DNA of 64,000 bases from Chlorella sorokiniana (lineage: Eukaryota; Chlorophyta; Trebouxiophyceae; Chlorellales; Chlorellaceae). The stretch is taken from the NCBI GenBank assembly GCA_025917655.1, contig CP084613.1, positions 3,040,001 to 3,104,000 of the forward strand, in the 5' to 3' direction. Made by a program: the position numbers and the translations under genes. Shown here one piece after another: positions 24,974 to 35,541 of the stretch (the stretch's first letter is position 1; each line of letters opens with the position of its first letter). Under the pieces are notes generated by a model that was not told the origin of the DNA, made no database searches, and saw only the letters and a list, made by a program, of their open reading frames with translations.

Positions 24974-26342
24974 ATGCAGGTGGCAAGGCATCCATCCATG
25001 CTGTCACAGCTGCATCAGGTTGCCCGCCCACTCACAAACCTGAAAGACATCCTGCCATGCCTGCTCCAACGCCTATCCTTCGCCACTCATGGCGTGGGAG
25101 AGGGTGCAAACAACGCTGCAGGAGTTCCTCGTTTTTATAAGGCTGTGCACGTGCGGGAAGCGTTGGACCAGGTGGCTGCCGCCTCCGCTCTGAGTTTGCC
25201 GCCGCCAGGGGCTTCTTGCTGATTGCGCTATGCGAGACTTTGGTTCTTTCACCGTTGCACGATTCAGGGGGATATCAAGTCATGTTGGACCACAGGTTGC
25301 TGCGCTCACCGGCCCGTCACCCCCTGGTGGTACCCAGCCGTGCGCTGGCCCTCGCCATTGCCGCCGAGTGGGAGTGGCAGGTACACCCGGCGGCTGCTGC
25401 CCGTGACATTCTTGCTGTAGGTCATGCTGCCAACTCGTGCGGCAGCCAAGCACGACCAGGCTGCTGAGGTCACCCACGAATTGCATGCACTTGCAGACGC
25501 AGCGCATCCAGCCCTTCACCATGCCCCTCATGTCGCTGGCGGCCACGGCCCTGGACCAGCCCAAGCCGCGGGAGGAGGTGGTGGCCGCCATGCTGCAGTA
25601 CCTGCCCACCGACTCGGCCATCTGCAGGGATGAGCCCGGGCTGTTGGCCAGCCGCCAGGCGCAGGTGCGGCGCGCGCTGCACAGGCAGCGGCAGGGCAGC
25701 TGGCTGCCGTTGCTTGCAGCGGTGCTTGCGCACGCACCGCTGCTGGCACTCCTGCAGGGCAGACGACAGATCAGAAAGCTGAGACCCATGCCGTACATGG
25801 CTCACACCAACCAGTCCCTGCTGCCCCTGCAGCATCATGGGCGCGTCCTGGACTGGGCCGAACAGCAAATGGGCGTGCGGCTGGAGCCAACAGACAGCAT
25901 CTTTGGTGCCAGCCTGGGGCAGGAGCAACTCGCGGCCGTGGAGGCGCACATGCAGGTGGGCTGGCTCGAAGCCGAGCCTTACCCGGCCTTGGTGCGCGAC
26001 TATTAAACAGCACTGCAGTCCCATGTGCGATGCGGTACTGTTTTGTAAGGTGTTGCCTGCCTGGGTTGCCTGCGTGCCCTCCGTCGATCGCAGGGGCTCG
26101 ACCGTTGGCATCTTGCGGCCGCCGAGCAGCTTGCCGCAGCCTGCAAATCAGTGCTGCTGGGGCTGGCAGCCACTGCGCAAGCTCTTTCCATAGACGAGGT
26201 GCTGCGGGCAGCTCGATTGGAGGAGGACCACCAGATTGAGCAGTGGGGACTGGTCGAGGGCGGCCATGACATCGACATCGCAGACCTGCGTGTGCGGGTT
26301 GCCGCGCCCTGCCTGTTTGTGCGCCTCCTACGCTGGCACTAA
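24974..26342 (+). CDS. ATP12: ATP12, mitochondrial F1-ATPase assembly factor (ATPAF2)
   Basis: ATP12 binds free F1 alpha subunit during assembly of mitochondrial ATP synthase. The N-terminus from ATG 24974 is basic and hydroxylated, as expected for a presequence (MQVARHPSMLSQLHQVARPL). It is followed by the family opening RFYKAVHVREAL, then GYQVMLDHRLLRSPARHPL and ALAIAAEWEWQ | RIQPFTMPLMSLAATALD (the TMP-LxxLAxTAxD signature). VLDWAEQQMGVRLEPTDSIF, LDRWHLAAAEQLAAACKSVL and EEDHQIEQWGLVEGGHDIDI follow. Exons run roughly 24974-25170, 25270-25380, 25501-25665, 25833-25954 and 26090-26342. The first junction is off by one base, either a missing base or a small unseen exon. Confidence 0.9.
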
Positions 26343-26569
26343 CATGTGCCTATCCCTGATGGGACTGCAACTGCAATCACATGTGACCTGCTTGCAAAGG
26401 CGGAGGCTCTGCATGCGTGGCGAAGGCGCCGCCCTGGCAGCAATACACCGTGCTGCCTCTTGTGGAGAAAACCAGATGTCGGGAAACCTCAACGTCGCTC
26501 GACTGGCCTGCTGGTGCAGCTTCTTTGGGCCCCGCCTTGCTGCTTCATGCAGACACCAGCTGAGGCACA

Positions 26570-27692
26570 ATGACGGTTCTGGCGTCGACTGCTCCCTTAT
26601 GCACCCCGCAACAGTTTGTGAAGTCCACTCCCAGGGGAGCTTATACCACCGTGCTCGTCAGGGAGGGCAGCAAGTTGATCAACTGGCCCAAACATGTGGA
26701 GCGCCTTCAGCGGTCGCTGAAGGCCATGCATGAAGCTATTTCCGGGATGTATGGCGGCTATTACGAATGGTTGGAGGTGCGTGGGGTCTCCGTGATTGCC
26801 GTCACAGGGTGAATCCCTCGACAGGTCCTGACGTGGTGGACCGACCCTGCCGCCAGTACAGGCGATGCCAGCCTCAGAGGCTGTTCTGCTGCAACAGAAA
26901 CTTGGGCCACCCATTCGTGAGGCACTCTCGGCAGTTGAACTGACCAATGAAGCCGTGCAAGACCTGATGCTGATGGTTGTGCTGGTGCCGTCGGCTGCCC
27001 AGCAGTGCGGCCTCGAGGTGCGCGCATATGCTCATCCTCTCGGCGGACCGCACTGCAGCAGCCAGCCAGGATCAGCAGTCATTCTTGGGGGCCCACGGAG
27101 TGTTCCAATAGGCAAGGTGAGCCGTTGGCCGTGTGTCAGCAGCAAACCTGTGCCCTGCACCACCTACGGCGAACCATGAGCAAGCTTAAGCCTAGCCTCA
27201 CCCGCCAGCGCCCCGCACCCTGCGCAGGATTCTGGCTGGGTGGCCGAGCGGCAGCCGCTTGAGCAGCAGAGGGGCGACGCCGTGGAGGTGCTGCTGTGCA
27301 CCCGGGGTGGCCATGTGCTGGAGGGGCTGGTCACCAACCTGTTTGTCGTTGCCGGGACAGCCGATGCGCCGGTGGTGTGGACCGCAGGCATGCAGGATGG
27401 CGTGGTTTGGGGCACAGTGCGGGCGCAGGTGCTGCACGCTTGTCATCAGCTGGGCATCCCGGTGCGAGAGGAGGCGCCTGACATGGCGCGCCGCCACGAG
27501 TGGCGCGAGGCCTTTGTCACAAACGGACTGCGCGTGGTGCAGCCGCTCAGCAGCATCGCCTGTGGCCAAGGCAATGCGTTTGGGCACCAGCCCTGGGAGC
27601 TGCTGTTTCCGGCGGCACCAGGCCCCGTCACCTCCGCCATAAACGACGCCCTCATGCCCCTCATGCCGGTTGTAGATGCTGCAGACCTCTGA
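26570..27692 (+). CDS. class IV aminotransferase-like PLP enzyme (plant-type branched-chain/D-amino-acid aminotransferase fold)
   Basis: Three exons join in phase: 26570-26776 (ends GGYYEWLE), about 26862-27116 (AMPASEAVLLQQ through ILGGPRSVPIGK) and about 27227-27692. The N-terminal block RGAYTTVLVREGSKLINWPK and the strand around GGPRSVPIGK | DSGWVAERQPLE fit the plant group of fold-IV PLP enzymes; the lysine in IGK-DSGWV is the probable Schiff-base residue. LEGLVTNLFVV matches the cofactor-contact segment (LEGxxxNxFxV), and the C-terminal EAFVTNGLRVVQPL matches the substrate-side loop. Substrate cannot be read from sequence. No transit peptide is obvious. No broken frame is needed. It follows ATP12 in tandem by 227 bp. 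Confidence 0.82.
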
Positions 27693-28374
27693 TGCCACCC
27701 TGAGCTCTCCTTCTCCCGCTGCATGTCTCTGGGACTTTCTGTAAGTTCAGCTCTCACTTTATAGCAGTAAGATCAGGGACATCTATGGTGAGCATATGAC
27801 TGTCCATCACGGAAGATCATGGGCAAGTGAGCTGCAACATACCACACACCTCAATTAAGCAGAGCAAAACAAAACCACACAGCTTTGAACCTTAGGAACA
27901 CACAGGCTCGAGGCAAACGCCAAGATAATAGTATGTTGAGCTTGACAGCCTCATAGCAAGATAGATTCAAGTGTGACTTGGTGGACGGGCGGAATGCCCA
28001 ATGGGAGTGCCACTTAAGTTGCCCAAGCTTGGGCAAACCAAGCATCGGCAGGCGCAGGTGACGTTGGGCATGTACAGCTGCCACCGCCAAGCAGCGAAAC
28101 AGGTAGAATTGTGTTGTGAAATACAAAACAGCTGTCCAAATTGGAGTTCTGGGCAAGAAGACAAGATGCTGAGCCAGCAAAGGGAATCGCATTTGAAGCA
28201 TGGCTGACAAGCCAGATGAGAGTGACTGTGGTGAAAAAGTGGGCATACGCGCCAGCACAGCAGCGGGGACACGGCCACAGGGCTGAATAGCCAACCTTTG
28301 TTGTCCTTGGGCCAGGCGATGTCGTCATTGATAGGCAGCAGTGAAAGGGTACAGTTGAAGCCCAGCCACCGCCA
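27693..28374. other. convergent 3' region, no supported gene
   Basis: This lies between the stops of the aminotransferase (+) and the RRM gene (-). It is less GC-rich than the exons and probably consists of the two 3' UTRs. A 147-codon minus-strand frame at 27851-28294 has a hydrophobic, Phe/Leu-rich composition but no start context, splice partner or motif. Confidence 0.4.
27740..27744 (+). terminator. TGTAA, possible green-algal polyadenylation signal
   Basis: TGTAA is the usual poly(A) signal of chlorophyte algae. Here it lies about 50 bases after the aminotransferase stop codon, at a plausible distance. A five-base motif is weak evidence by itself. Confidence 0.3.
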
Positions 28375-30126
28375 TCAGCAGCGAGGGGTCGAGTTCCACG
28401 TCACTGCGCACGGTGCTGGGCGCCATGGAGGCTGCCACGGCGGGCGGTCCTGCGCAGTCCGCCGCGACTCCACGCGGACAGGGGTTTTGAGGGCGAGATG
28501 CGCAGGGGCAGCGTACCTGCAGCATGAAGCAGCTGGGTTAGCCAGCGCACAGGAAACTGCTTACCACCACACAAACAGCACACAATAATGGGCAAACGCC
28601 GCATACCTAGCAGAGCGCCGCTGAGCTTGAGTGCGCCCTTAGCGCTTTCTGCCGTGACAAATTCTACAAAAGCGATCTTGGAGTTGTGCTGCGCATCGCC
28701 AAGCAGCCTTATCTTGCAAACAGGGCCTGCAGTGTGCGAGGTTGAGTGGGCGGGGCTGAGCTGTGCAAGCATGACGCAGTGGACTCCCTGCCAGTCGTTC
28801 AGATGTGTTCAGTCCCCTCTGCACACTCACCGCACAGGTTCTCAAAGAAGTCTTTCAGCTGCTCACGCTCCACCACCCGGTCGATGTTGCCCACAAAAAC
28901 TGTGCGTGCCACCAGCTCCCGCTCCTCGTTGCTGCGCGGCAGGTAGCTGTTGTTCACAGGCACGATAGCAGTTTTGGAGGGGCTCACACGGATGGGGAAC
29001 TCCCCAAGCACGCTGCCCGTCTTAGCCAGAGCCTGCACGGCAAGAAATTGCAAGGTGTGTGAAGAAGAACTAGACCAAGAGCACCAACACACGCTGGTTG
29101 GTGCCCTTGCGCTCCAATAAAGCAGTGTTCACACCTGTTTTGCCGCCTCCTCAGTGATGAACTCGATAAATGCAAAGCGCATCGAAGAGTTGGGGTCGCC
29201 ACACACACGGCAGTCCACCAATTGGCCACAGTCTTGAAGAAAGCGGCCAGCTGCGCCTCGGTGACAGCATCGGAGATGTCGGAGATGTAGACAGTGCGCC
29301 GCACCTTCTCCTCGTTGCGTCGCCCTGCGTTGCCGCGCCGCCGTCCACTGGCAGGCTGAAGCTCCAGCAGCTGCTGCTGCTGCAGCAATGCCTGCTGCTG
29401 CAACAGGTGTGCGTGCTGCTGATGTTGCTGCAAGTGGTTATGCTGTTGCTGTGGGAAGATCAAGTGCTGGTCATGCAGAGAGCGCTCAAGGGGCCCCAAG
29501 GGCAGGGATGGAGGGGGAACTGCACCGCTCGTTGGAAGCACGCCCACGGCTGTGGTGCCCAGCTGGAGCCTGGACAGCAGTTCACTGCTGGTCAGCAGAG
29601 GAGGATCCAGCTGATGCGGGCTCCTTTGGTCTGAGGATTCTGGGGATGATGAGCGCGTTTGTGCAGTGCTCAGCTGCGGCATAAGCGGCGCCAAGCCCGC
29701 CTCTCCGACGTGTTCCCTGGCGCCAAAGGCAGACGACGACGGCAGCACCGACGCAGCACCCAGGTGCAGCGCATGCAGCTGCGCAGCAAGCACTGCACAT
29801 GACGCACACATAAGTGCGGAAAAAGTTAAGAGGAGTCAAGGGTGGGGCCGAGGAAGGACATCTCGCAGACATCCTTCCACAAAGCGACGGCGGTCCCGCG
29901 GGAGCATGTGCGCTTTTGGCTCCCAAAACACTCCCACACTCACGCTGGTCGGCCACGCTCGCTGGGCGGTTGCCGAGGGCATCACGAGGGTCGGCAGGAC
30001 CCGGAAAGTTGCCCAGAGAGGCAGTGCCTGCGGGCAATGAGGGCTCGTCGGCTGGTGGGTCGGCAAGGGCAGGTCGTCCTCTGCCAGCGATGTGTAAGCA
30101 TGGATTTGAACTAATAGCGAGGCCAT
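28375..30126 (-). CDS. CID8-type RNA-binding protein with two RRMs
   Basis: This matches the plant CTC-interacting-domain (CID8-13) family of poly(A)-binding-protein partners. RRM1 has RNP2 TVYISDISD and RNP1 MRFAFIEF; the linker has IRVSPSKTAIVPVN and SYLPRSNEERELVARTV; RRM2 has TVFVGNID and KIAFVEFV, then LPLRISPSK. Exon 1 (30126-29944, MASLLVQIHAYTSLAEDD) joins in phase 0 to LHALHLGAASVLPSSSAFG and a long Q/H-rich stretch. I see no PAM2 motif, which the plant proteins use to bind poly(A)-binding protein. Single missing bases are needed in RRM1 near 29237 and at the T run 28485-28488. With the second restored, the stop is at 28375; without it the tail differs, and a third frame ends at 28325. 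Confidence 0.85.
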
Positions 30127-30581
30127 GAGCCCGCCTGGGCTGTGCCCGCCCTATCGGGGGCGGCTGAGTGGGAAGGAAGCTTCAGCGGGCGCCTCCGAAG
30201 CATTTCGCCGCACCTGACCAGGTCTGCCGCAACAATGACTCGCCGAGGCGCTCCATGGGCGCCTCTGCGCGGGAGTTGCCCCCAGAGTTTACGGTGAGGA
30301 GCACATATGTGCTTGTTGTAGTCGACAAAGGTCACGGATCGACCAAGCCAAGTGCCTCGGATGCGGACTGTAAGTTCCCGCACATGTCTCCTCGCTTTAC
30401 AGTCGGCCAAAAAGCGTCCCATGAGATCCACCGCCGCTATTCCGCGCAACGCGTTCCATTCCGTGGGTGTCAGGAAGGATAAGGCCGGCTGGAGGGCGGA
30501 GCACTCCGCTATGCGCCTCCCGCTCCCCGGCCAGCTGCAGCGGCGGCCCGCGCCGTCGGGGCAGGTGGCACCGGCCGTCAT
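30111..30581 (-). CDS. intronless 156-codon reading frame of unknown nature
   Basis: An uninterrupted minus-strand frame starts at ATG 30581 and ends at 30111, just overlapping the proposed start of the RRM gene on the same strand. It contains a plausible central segment (FLTPTEWNALRGIAAVDLMG, LTVRIRGTWLGRSVTFVDYN). I recognise no family. It could be an unrelated small gene, an upstream exon, or chance in GC-rich DNA. No frame-restoring edits are needed. Confidence 0.25.
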   Translation of the reverse strand: MTAGATCPDGAGRRCSWPGSGRRIAECSALQPALSFLTPTEWNALRGIAAVDLMGRFLADCKARRHVRELTVRIRGTWLGRSVTFVDYNKHICAPHRKLWGQLPRRGAHGAPRRVIVAADLVRCGEMLRRRPLKLPSHSAAPDRAGTAQAGSWPRY

Positions 30582-31435
30582 AGATCGGAAATTCCTATGG
30601 AGCCCTCTGAGCCAAGAAGACGGCTCTGTGCAGGGGCCTTATATTTTTTCATCCGCCCTGAACAGCAAGTCCCAGATCTATTTTGCACTGACAGCTCCCG
30701 TCCTGATTGAGCAGAAGCCACGGAGCCGCTGGCAACCCTGCCTGGCAGCTGTCCAATTCCTGTCAATGTCGATGTGAGTGATGTGCTGATTGAAACACTT
30801 ATTTGTTGTAAAACTTGTAAGCTTGAAGGTCCAGTACCTGCAAAGAGCCCCTGCTGTGCAGTGCAGGTTTGCGCCATGCCGGCACAGAGACGGTCATTGC
30901 ATGCGGCCCTGAAATCATCATAGACAAACGTATTTAGAGGCGCTCTGGTTTACATGGCAGGGCAGGGCATACGTTATCAACTGTCCCATTCCTTTGAGTT
31001 GTCGCCCCATGCGCTGTTAGCATGCTGGTCGGTTCAGTCCTACGAGACCTTGCTGCTGGACTGTGAGTGCGAAACATGTGGTCATTACGGAGCTTGGTCA
31101 TAAGTTGAGTAGACTTTGAGTGTTTTGGCTGGCACTGATGGAAACGTGAAGCATTGTTTGGCATTCTATTTCGCTGCTGTTCCGGTGACCAGGCGGCGGG
31201 GCTGGCGGCAGGCGCGGCCTCACAGAGGCTGATCCCTCAGTTGCCGCACTTTGGGGCCCCAATATCCCTTCATCGTGACATTTGAAACCCACCGATGCAT
31301 TTCAGCCAGCATGAAGGGGGCCTGTCAGCCCATTGCTATGCTGGGCTGTGGAATTGTCGTGGCTTAGGTGCTCAGGCCAGCCATTCCGTCACCTTTTCTC
31401 GATTTGGTAGCCACCTCCCTCACTATTCCCTCGTA
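30582..31435. other. intergenic, upstream of FTRC, nothing recognised
   Basis: About 850 bases upstream of FTRC with lower GC than the genes. Short minus-strand frames (30578-30877, 30934-31164) show no motif. It should include the FTRC promoter. I saw no tRNA or repeat. Confidence 0.35.
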
Positions 31436-32446
31436 ATGTCTGTGGCAACAGTGAGCACCTCCTCGCCGATTGTCGTCCGGCGGGCCACCTTCAGGCCATC
31501 CAGGGTGTCGCGCAGGCCCGTTAGGGTGTGTGCCAACGTTGGTGAGCGCGCCATCAGCCCTTGCAGACGTCCCATGTCGGGCCCCCAGCAGAAGGGTCTT
31601 CCCTTTTCGGGGCAAACTGGCACTGTCAGAATCCGCAACTGCAGTGCGGATGTGCTGCGGATCGACACTGCATAAGCTCATCCTAGCATTGCACCCCACG
31701 CTGCTGTCGACGTCACCGACCTTGCCGCTGTGCAACAAGCACCGGCTGATTGTTATGCTTGTTGCAATGTTATGCAGCGACCGATGTGACGCCTGAGCTC
31801 CGCAGCCTTGAAATCATGCGCAAATTCTCAGAGCAGTATGCACAAAGGTGGGGCAGCTTTGTTGCGTACATGGAATGGGATGGCTGCTTGAGCAACCCCT
31901 TTGTTCATCACCATGGACTGCCGTTCTGCAGAACCGGCACGTATTTCTGCATGGACTTGTCCGTGACTGCGGTAGTGATCAAAGGCCTGGCAGAGCACAA
32001 GGACGAGCTGGGTGCGCCATTGTGTCCCTGCCGCCACTACGATGACAAGGCGGCGGAGGCGGAGATGGGCTTCTGGAACTGCCCCTGTGTGCCCATGCGC
32101 GAGCGCAAGGTGCGGGTGGTAACAAGAACCGAGACCTGGGCTGCTAATGCTCCTGTAGACCTGCCCTGTCTTGTGTGCACCAGTGTTGGTGTGCATCCCT
32201 GCTTCCACCACGCTCGCCGAGCCCAACTGGCCGACTTCATGGGAGTTGTCCCCGATGCAGGAGTGCCACTGCATGCTGTTTTTGAAAGAGGAGGACGACT
32301 TTGCAGGGAAAGAGCAGAAAATTGGTCTTGACCAGGTGAATCATTTGCTGACACCAGCATTCGTCTGCGTTCCTAGCAAACAGCAGCTTGCAACCTTCCT
32401 TCTGCTCCCCACGCTGCAGCTGGTTGAAATGACGAAGGATATGTAG
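31436..32446 (+). CDS. FTRC: ferredoxin-thioredoxin reductase, catalytic (beta) chain, plastid
   Basis: FTRC carries the [4Fe-4S] cluster and redox disulfide that pass electrons from ferredoxin to chloroplast thioredoxins, so controlling Calvin-cycle enzymes by light. Five exons fit exactly: 31436-31541, 31778-31847, 31932-32109, 32261-32335 and 32420-32446, for 151 residues. The first encodes a transit peptide (MSVATVSTSSPIVVRRATF). The mature part reads LRSLEIMRKFSEQYAQR | TGTYFCMDLSVTAVVIKGLA, then APLCPCRHYDD, GFWNCPCVPMRERK | ECHCMLFL. All cluster and active-site cysteines of the CPCRHY, CPC and CHC motifs are present. No frame repair is needed. The last exon codes for only eight residues (LVEMTKDM). 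Confidence 0.96.
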
Positions 32447-32876
32447 ATGGAATGGCAGGCGAGCCAGCGTCCACCGCTTCTGATGTGCGCCAACCCAGCT
32501 GCAGCGCATTTCTAAGGACAGGCAGGAAGAGCCGCCCAGCTGCAGCATGTCCAACTGTATACTAGTGCAAACTTGTTCATCGTCAGTTTAGTTGCTCCCT
32601 TTGGATGTTCGTATTTTTCAGGCGCCTGATCCACCATCATCCCCGACAGCATGCTGCTGCGCTGGCCATGCAATGCAACTCACAAGTACATTAAAATTAC
32701 AAAGCATGTGCGGAAGCTGCTCGAAAGATGCTTGACAGTACACGCAGTTTTCGCATGTGAGCACACAGCGGAGATGAACAGATTGCACTGCCAAACAGGC
32801 AGGACGGAAGTGGCTCCCATGACTATTCTAAGCAAGGTCATGATGATGCTGTCACAGCAGTTCAGACTATACGCAG
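32447..32876. other. convergent 3' region, nothing recognised
   Basis: This lies between the stops of FTRC (+) and the CBM20 gene (-), and is presumably their 3' UTRs. No motif-bearing frame or repeat was seen. Confidence 0.4.
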
Positions 32877-34192
32877 CTACGCATCCTTCCTCCGTCGCCG
32901 TGTTTTTGTGGGCGTCGGTGGCAACAGTTTGGCTTCCTTGGCCGCATCCAAGGCCTTGTTCATTGTGGCGGCCCGCCGTGCAGCCGCTGCCACCTGCCGG
33001 TCTGCTGCAAGCAGCTCTGGGGTGGCCGGGTCGCCGCTCAACGACAGTAGGTCAAGCGACTTGGATACGGCGCTGTCCAGCTGCTGCATGGCTTTGTCGG
33101 CGGCCTTGGCAATGGCAGCAGCTGCTGCTTCGTCTTCATCGATTTTCTTCCGTCGTGTCCGCTTGGGCGACTGTGACCCCGCTGTTGATGCGGGGGGCAG
33201 GCGGTGGCGGCGGAGGTGCGTGCTGCGGCGCTGCCACTGCGGCGGCAGCGGCAGCAGAAGCAGCAGCGGCTGCCTGCTGCTTCTCCTGCGCCCGTCGCTG
33301 CTCCTGCGCCTGCTGCTCCAACACCTGCTGCAACAAGGAGGAACGAACAGCGGTTCAATGTGACAGACATCCCATAAGGTCAACCAAGGCATACTGCCTG
33401 CGCCCTGCCAGCCGCTCAGAAGCCTGTGAATGCATACGGGTTGTGATGGCTGCTCCGCACCTCAACTTTCCGCCCGCTCTCGTCCCAGGTGTCCTCCACA
33501 AACAGGCACCCCTTGGCCGGCAGCTGCAGGTAAAAATTGCCCCCTTCCTTCCAGCGCACGGCCGTCTTGTCCCGCTCGTGCCGCACCACATACTTGTACT
33601 CCAGCTCCACGCTGCCTCTGCAACAGGGAAAGGAGAAGATGGCACATGATGCTGCACAAAGGAGCTCTGTTGCGCAACAGGGAGAGTTCACATTAAGGCA
33701 AGCATCCTGGTGCCAAGATACTTATGCTTCACACGCACATTGTCCTGATGCACCAGTCACAAACATAATCTCACGCTGCAGGCAGCTGTAGCTCCACAGA
33801 CCACACATCGCCCTCGTTCCACTCCATCGGCACCGCGTTTGCCACATCCCAGGCTCCCAGGTTCCCGCTGGAGCCAATCAGGCACAGCCTTTGCCCATAC
33901 TTGCAATGGTAAGGCAATTGAAAGCGCACCGCAACTTGCCTACAGCAGGACGGGAGCTCTTTCAAGGAGGTGGGTTGGGGCCCTGTCGGCGAGGTGCTGA
34001 CGGCACAGTGTTAACACCAGGCCGCAGCTCACGCAGGCAGGCCTGATGCTCGGCAGACCCGCATGCCCACTCACTGGCGTCAGAGTTTGAAAAGCAGCGG
34101 GTGGAGACCCGACTGCGTTGAGCGCGCCAGTGAGGAGGGGTTGGCAGCGCTGGAAGGGCTTTGGCGCGCCACCACGAGGATGCCGGGGCCAT
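32877..34192 (-). CDS. starch-binding CBM20 protein with basic helical C-terminus, probably plastid
   Basis: Exon 1 from ATG 34192 (MAPASSWWRAKALPALPTPP, then RSRVSTRCFSN) looks like a transit peptide. It splices (A | AG, phase 1) into a CBM20 starch-binding domain: VAVRFQLPYHCKYGQRLCLI, GSSGNLGAWDVANAVPMEWN, DVWSVELQLPA | GSVELEYKYVV and NFYLQLPAKG. The Trp in GAWD and the YKYVV strand fit the starch-contact fold. Downstream come a Q/A-rich coiled coil (LEQQAQEQRRAQEKQQ), a proline run, and a lysine/acid segment (SPKRTRRKKIDEDE) with an amphipathic helix, ending KTRRRRKDA at 32877. One G must be restored in the run 33192-33197. The protein has no catalytic domain, so a structural or targeting role on starch is likely. 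Confidence 0.85.
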
Positions 34193-34474
34193 CGCCGTGC
34201 TTAACGGCGACCGATCGGCGCTGGCTGAACCGGGCCGCGGGGCTCTCCCCTGCTTAGCCTGTCGCAGATGGTCGGTAAAGAAATGTTTTAGCTTCTAGGG
34301 TGCGTTTGGTAACAAAGACGTAGCGTGCAATGCCAGCACGAGCACTGTTGTAATGACCGCCCGCCGGCCCCGCTTTGCTGTGGGTGCAGCATCTGACATG
34401 AACTGCCAGCTCCGCTTGAAGTCCAGCTCGGAGCACATTCCTTGAAATCACTAATGAGAACCTAGGTCCAGCTT

Positions 34475-35178
34475 TCAGGACAAGAGCTGGAAGACGGCAG
34501 CATGGAAGGAGGCCACCAAGCTGGACAGGCGGTTGAGCTCTGCCCTCGCTGACTCCAGCTCGGCTCCTGCATTTCAGCAGTTGCATGCTTCAAAGCATCA
34601 GAAACCTGCGATGTTATTCAAGGCAATCGCAAGTTGTTTGATGATTCAACCAGCCCCTGAGAAGAACAAGTGGGCATGCTGGTGTGGCCCACGCCATGCG
34701 CACCAGAGTCCGTCCCCGCCTCGGCAGCATGTTGCTGTATGCGATGAATCCCCAAGTTGATCTCCTGGGCACGCGGCAGCAGCTCAACCTGCTCACAACC
34801 CAACAAGCTTTGCTTCAAGTTGAAGAATTACGCGCCTGTGCTCTGTGAAGGCGCCGGCAGCAAGCGACAGTGCCGACCGCTCACAACCGCCGCACGCTCC
34901 CAAGCCCTCCCGCCTGCTCACTTCAATAGCCTCCTGGACCTCAGCTCTGAAGGTCTCCAACAGCAGCGGCGTAAAAATGTCGTTTTGAACCTCCTGGGGG
35001 CCGATGAGAGACATTCGGATTTCAGGCCGTGCAAATCAGGCTGGGATCACTTGCAGGCAAGGCAGAGCATTGTCACTTGGCTCTTCAACTTGCACACTGA
35101 GGGCAGGCAGCCATCGCTTGCCTCCTGCTCCAGCTCCTGGTTATCTTCTGATTCAAGAGGGAGAATGCTGTCAGCCAT
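34475..35178 (-). CDS. small helical/coiled-coil protein, four exons, unidentified
   Basis: I reconstruct MADSILPLESEDNQELEQE from ATG 35178, then EVQNDIFTPLLLETFRAEVQ after a CCCCAG acceptor, then VELLPRAQEINLGIHRIQQH, then AELESARAELNRLSSLVASF to a stop at 34475. All three joins (phases 0, 0, 1) agree with GT-AG borders. The product is about 112 residues, acidic at the start and almost all helix, the pattern of a subunit of a larger complex. I cannot assign it; kinetochore, Mediator or BLOC-type subunits of this size are possible, which is speculation. Confidence 0.55.
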
Positions 35179-35541
35179 TGTTCCTCCCCAGGCTCAGGCG
35201 AAGCAATGAGTTCAGCCTGCCGCACCAAATTTACCTCCATGCCACCACCTGCTTTCCAGCGGGCCCATGCCTCACTCCCTGCCCCTTTCTGGCCTATTCC
35301 TCATTTAAGTCGGCTCGTTGCCTTGAACCGGGCGCACTCCTTGCTTCAATGAGCAGGTGGGCGCTTAGCTGCGCGACACTGGGGGGACAACTCTTGACCT
35401 GGTTCCCTGGCTTCAAGGGAGCTTTGTGCTGGCTTCCACCTGTGCAGGCAGGGCAATCCGCTGCAATATGCAGCGCCTGGCGCCAAGCCGTGGCTCGTCA
35501 GAGGCTCACACCCACTGCAGGACATTGGAGCGGCAGGCGCC
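35179..35541. other. head-to-head intergenic region, putative shared promoter
   Basis: 363 bases separate the start codons of two divergent genes (34475-35178 on minus and 35542-37578 on plus). No conserved coding sequence is visible. Confidence 0.4.

Noticed and set aside
27851-28294. 147-codon hydrophobic minus-strand frame
   Set aside because: It lies in the convergent 3' region, without splice or motif support; the Leu/Phe content fits AT-richer untranslated sequence.
30080-30130. T-loop-like GTTCAAATCC on the minus strand
   Set aside because: No matching acceptor stem, D-arm or anticodon arm could be built around it, and it falls within the probable first exon of the RRM gene.
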